Source: Bacteroidia bacterium (GTDB lineage: Bacteria > Bacteroidota > Bacteroidia > J057). Taken from it: 64,000 bases of DNA. The position numbers were made by a program, and so were the translations under genes. Positions 62,694-64,000 of the stretch are shown piece after piece. The notes under the pieces are model-generated. The model was not told the origin of the DNA and made no database searches. It worked only from the letters and a program-made list of their open reading frames with translations. The stretch is from assembly GCA_030430575.1 (NCBI GenBank), contig JAUIKF010000004.1, positions 149,636 to 213,635 of the forward strand, read 5' to 3'. Every line of letters starts with the position of its first letter. Within the stretch, counting starts at the first letter, position 1.

Positions 62694-62759
62694 TCAGTGC
62701 TTCTTTTCAAGATTGAAAGAAGTCCACCACCAGCTTGTATATGTATTTTGTCCTAACAT
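62694..62759 (-). CDS. trpL: trp leader peptide (TrpL-like) with three consecutive Trp codons
   Basis: A 21-codon ORF reads M-L-G-Q-N-T-Y-T-S-W-W-W-T-S-F-N-L-E-K-K-H then TGA. TGG codons 10-12 are consecutive. Three Trp in a row by chance is very unlikely, and the position 35-60 nt ahead of the terminator hairpin is exactly that of enteric TrpL. The Trp codons lie at the foot of the 1:2 hairpin, and the stop codon follows region 2. A ribosome stalled at Trp codons for lack of charged tRNA-Trp would free region 2 to pair with region 3 and stop the terminator. The leader is too short to be found by ordinary gene callers. Confidence 0.85.
   Translation of the reverse strand: MLGQNTYTSWWWTSFNLEKKH
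62697..62727 (-). promoter_or_regulatory. trp attenuator 1:2 hairpin and antiterminator segment
   Basis: On the minus strand CTTCTTTCAA (region 1) and TTGAAAAGAAG (region 2, one bulged A) fold around a TC loop, extended by GTG..CAC at the base. Region 2 also contains AGAAGCA, complementary to TGCTTCT in the terminator arm and loop, so the 1:2 and 2:3 pairings are mutually exclusive. Confidence 0.8.
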
Positions 62760-62766
62760 GATGCCT

Positions 62767-62803
62767 CGAATGTACTAAAAAGTTTTTCAGACGGCCAAAT
62801 AAA
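62767..62803 (-). promoter_or_regulatory. Possible trp promoter region
   Basis: Two near-matches to TAnnTTTG occur on the minus strand: TACATTCG (62774-62767), with TTTG 21 nt upstream at 62799-62796, and TTTATTTG (62803-62796). Each has one mismatch. The second would leave about 30 nt before the leader ATG. The rest of the 62760-62950 gap holds no gene. Confidence 0.25.
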
Positions 62804-62950
62804 AAGGGGAATTATTTTTGTCGAGAGTATTCTAGAATCAATTCTCTTATTTCTGTAACAGGACTGTAATAGGCTGCTTATCAATAAGTTGCTGTGAGGT
62901 TTTTTGAATGTACTGAACAATGGTAACTACTTATTATTATTTTTCCCTCT

Positions 62951-63451
62951 CTACTGCCATACGCCAAATTCCTTTACCCTCCGATGTACCTTATCTATGA
63001 CGACATTGCCATCATTGCCGCTCATATTTCCTGTGATGGAAAGGATAGACCCTCCATTAATTCTTGCTTTTTCATTCTTTTCCTCTAGTTCCTTTTCTCT
63101 CACAAATCCATTATAATGAAAAACAGGGATCGCTATTGTTTCAGTATTATCTACTATGTGACTTGGAGAGATATAGAAATGGTTATTCGCTAAATAAACT
63201 GTTAGCAGGCGAAAAGTCGATTGATCCATATACTTGAGCAATTCAGTGGAATCAGCCAAGGAAACGAATTCCCCTTTTGCTTTAATAAACTGGATGACAT
63301 TCACATCATAGGGAAGCTCTTCGATTTCCTGTACCCATTTAGGGGCAGTGGTTTCTATAGGAGGAGTGAATTGATGCGCTTGTTTAGGAGTGTCAGCACA
63401 CCCCCAAAAGAGTAATATAAAAGCTGTTATTCCGATCAGTGATTTTCCCAT
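62951..63451 (-). CDS. Probable lipoprotein, function unknown
   Basis: About 166 residues from the ATG giving MGKSLIGITAFILLFWGCADTPKQ, a lipoprotein signal with the lipidated Cys at residue 18. The frame is open 24 codons further up, but without a signal character. The mature part has ELPYDVNVIQFIKAKGEFVSLADSTELLKYMDQSTFRLLTVYLANNHFYISPSHIV and ends in MSGNDGNVVIDKVHRRVKEFGVWQ. No family was recognised. It is transcribed towards the trp operon, with a 191-bp gap before the trp leader. Confidence 0.7.
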   Translation of the reverse strand: MGKSLIGITAFILLFWGCADTPKQAHQFTPPIETTAPKWVQEIEELPYDVNVIQFIKAKGEFVSLADSTELLKYMDQSTFRLLTVYLANNHFYISPSHIVDNTETIAIPVFHYNGFVREKELEEKNEKARINGGSILSITGNMSGNDGNVVIDKVHRRVKEFGVWQ

Positions 63452-63554
63452 AATTGAAACTATACGACCGAAGCTAAAGCACTTCAAGGAAAATACCTGT
63501 ATATGTCTTTCCGATGTAAGCATCGAGCAAAAATAAAGATGTCTTCCACTTCAC

Positions 63555-63758
63555 CTAATGTGATTTCAATACCTTAAATACATCCTCTCGTGAAACAGGG
63601 TTGTTTTCTATCCCCTCTTTAATTGCTAGGCCCAGAGCATAATCTTCCATTGCTTCACGGACTACTTCGACCAATATATCGTTTCTCTCAGCTAGCAATT
63701 CTACAAGTGCTGCTTTGATAAGCTGTTTGAGTTGCTGATCTGGTAAGGAGAATTCCAT
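63555..63758 (-). CDS. Small antitoxin-like protein
   Basis: A 67-residue protein with two helices rich in charged residues (DQQLKQLIKAALVELLAERNDILVEVVREAMEDYAL) and a tail GLAIKEGIENNPVSREDVFKVLKSH. The closing AIKEG..NxxVSREDVFKvL pattern is seen in many short putative antitoxins that precede PIN or RelE toxins. No toxin gene follows within 100 bp, so it may be an orphan or a solitary regulator. Confidence 0.55.
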   Translation of the reverse strand: MEFSLPDQQLKQLIKAALVELLAERNDILVEVVREAMEDYALGLAIKEGIENNPVSREDVFKVLKSH

Positions 63759-63916
63759 GTCTTTATTTTTTATACAAGGTACATAATTTCAGGAAACTCT
63801 ACTAAAGAATGAGAGGGGTACGCCTAAGGAATCTAAAGGCCCGAAAGAGCCTCCATATCCAAAGTTCATACAATTATACCTCAGACCTAGTGAATAACCT
63901 TTTTGGAAAAGAGAAA

Positions 63917-63963
63917 GAGTAGGCAGAATTTTGGATTATCAAAAACAAAAAACTTGCCTACTC
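63917..63963. repeat. Inverted repeat at the right window edge
   Basis: GAGTAGGCA at 63917-63925 and TGCCTACTC at 63955-63963 are perfect 9-bp complements 29 nt apart. The preceding 63759-63916 stretch shows no gene. Confidence 0.45.
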
Positions 63964-64000
63964 AATTACACTTGAGCGACGCCCAAATGGAAGCACTAAA
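63954..64000 (+). CDS. Possible start of a gene cut by the right edge
   Basis: The frame TTG CCT ACT CAA reads L-P-T-Q-L-H-L-S-D-A-Q-M-E-A-L to the window end with no stop, and is open back to about 63903. It begins inside the inverted repeat. LHLSDAQMEAL resembles the N-terminal start of some transposases or regulators, but 15 residues are not enough to decide. Confidence 0.2.
   Translation, partial: MPTQLHLSDAQMEAL

Overview
The window looks like chromosomal DNA of a Bacteroidota bacterium, most likely of the Saprospiria/Lewinella kind (the phylum is well supported, the class is a guess). The signs are three TonB-dependent receptors with carboxypeptidase-regulatory-like N-termini, a secreted protein with a type IX secretion C-terminal signal, DUF4249 and MG2/plug proteins, a DUF2723 membrane protein, Kdo transferase, and TAnnTTTG-type -7 promoter elements with no obvious Shine-Dalgarno sites. 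No rRNA, tRNA, CRISPR array or complete insertion sequence was seen.

Layout. 1-10.6 kb: housekeeping genes (DUF2723 membrane protein cut by the left edge, GNAT acetyltransferase, gpsA overlapping a PlsB-like acyltransferase, YiiX-like peptidase, folD, RluA-type pseudouridine synthase, membrane protein). 10.7-23.6 kb: a minus-strand surface-glycan block. It makes or consumes UDP-glucuronate and UDP-xylose (ugd, uxs) and dTDP sugars (rmlA, rmlC), and it carries four steps of a nonulosonic acid pathway of the legionaminic type (4,6-dehydratase, aminotransferase, hydrolysing 2-epimerase, NeuB-like synthase), a WbpE-like aminotransferase and a YfhO membrane protein. 23.8-28.4 kb: plus-strand genes including waaA, an FKBP isomerase and ilvE. 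28.5-36.3 kb: minus-strand T9SS-secreted BNR/PKD protein, AAA/PD-(D/E)XK protein and FtsX-type permease. 36.4-52.2 kb: an M61 peptidase, an SDR, a receptor/DUF4249/MG2-plug trio, a heme-type receptor with a long leader, a CHAD protein and a third receptor. 52.4-55.1 kb: DciA-like protein, NTF2-like protein and a three-gene immunity-like cluster (SMI1/KNR4, unknown, ankyrin). 55.3-62.8 kb: a complete trpEGDCFBA-aroF operon. 62.9-64 kb: a lipoprotein, a small antitoxin-like protein and the start of something cut by the right edge.

The best-supported unannotated signal is a classical ribosome-mediated attenuator ahead of trpE. A 21-residue leader peptide has three consecutive Trp codons, a 1:2 hairpin, a complementary antiterminator segment and a strong intrinsic terminator ending 10 nt before trpE. 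The six junctions from trpE to trpA are all 4-bp ATGA overlaps.

The second theme is intergenic repeats. Two copies of a ~220-230 bp element with perfect 9-bp terminal inverted repeats sit against stop codons, and one has been captured as a 69-residue C-terminal extension of the acetyltransferase. Four copies of a ~100-bp two-hairpin element show compensatory base changes in the second stem. Degenerate TTCAAR arrays form hairpins between genes, and one of them encodes a poly-serine tail on the CHAD protein.
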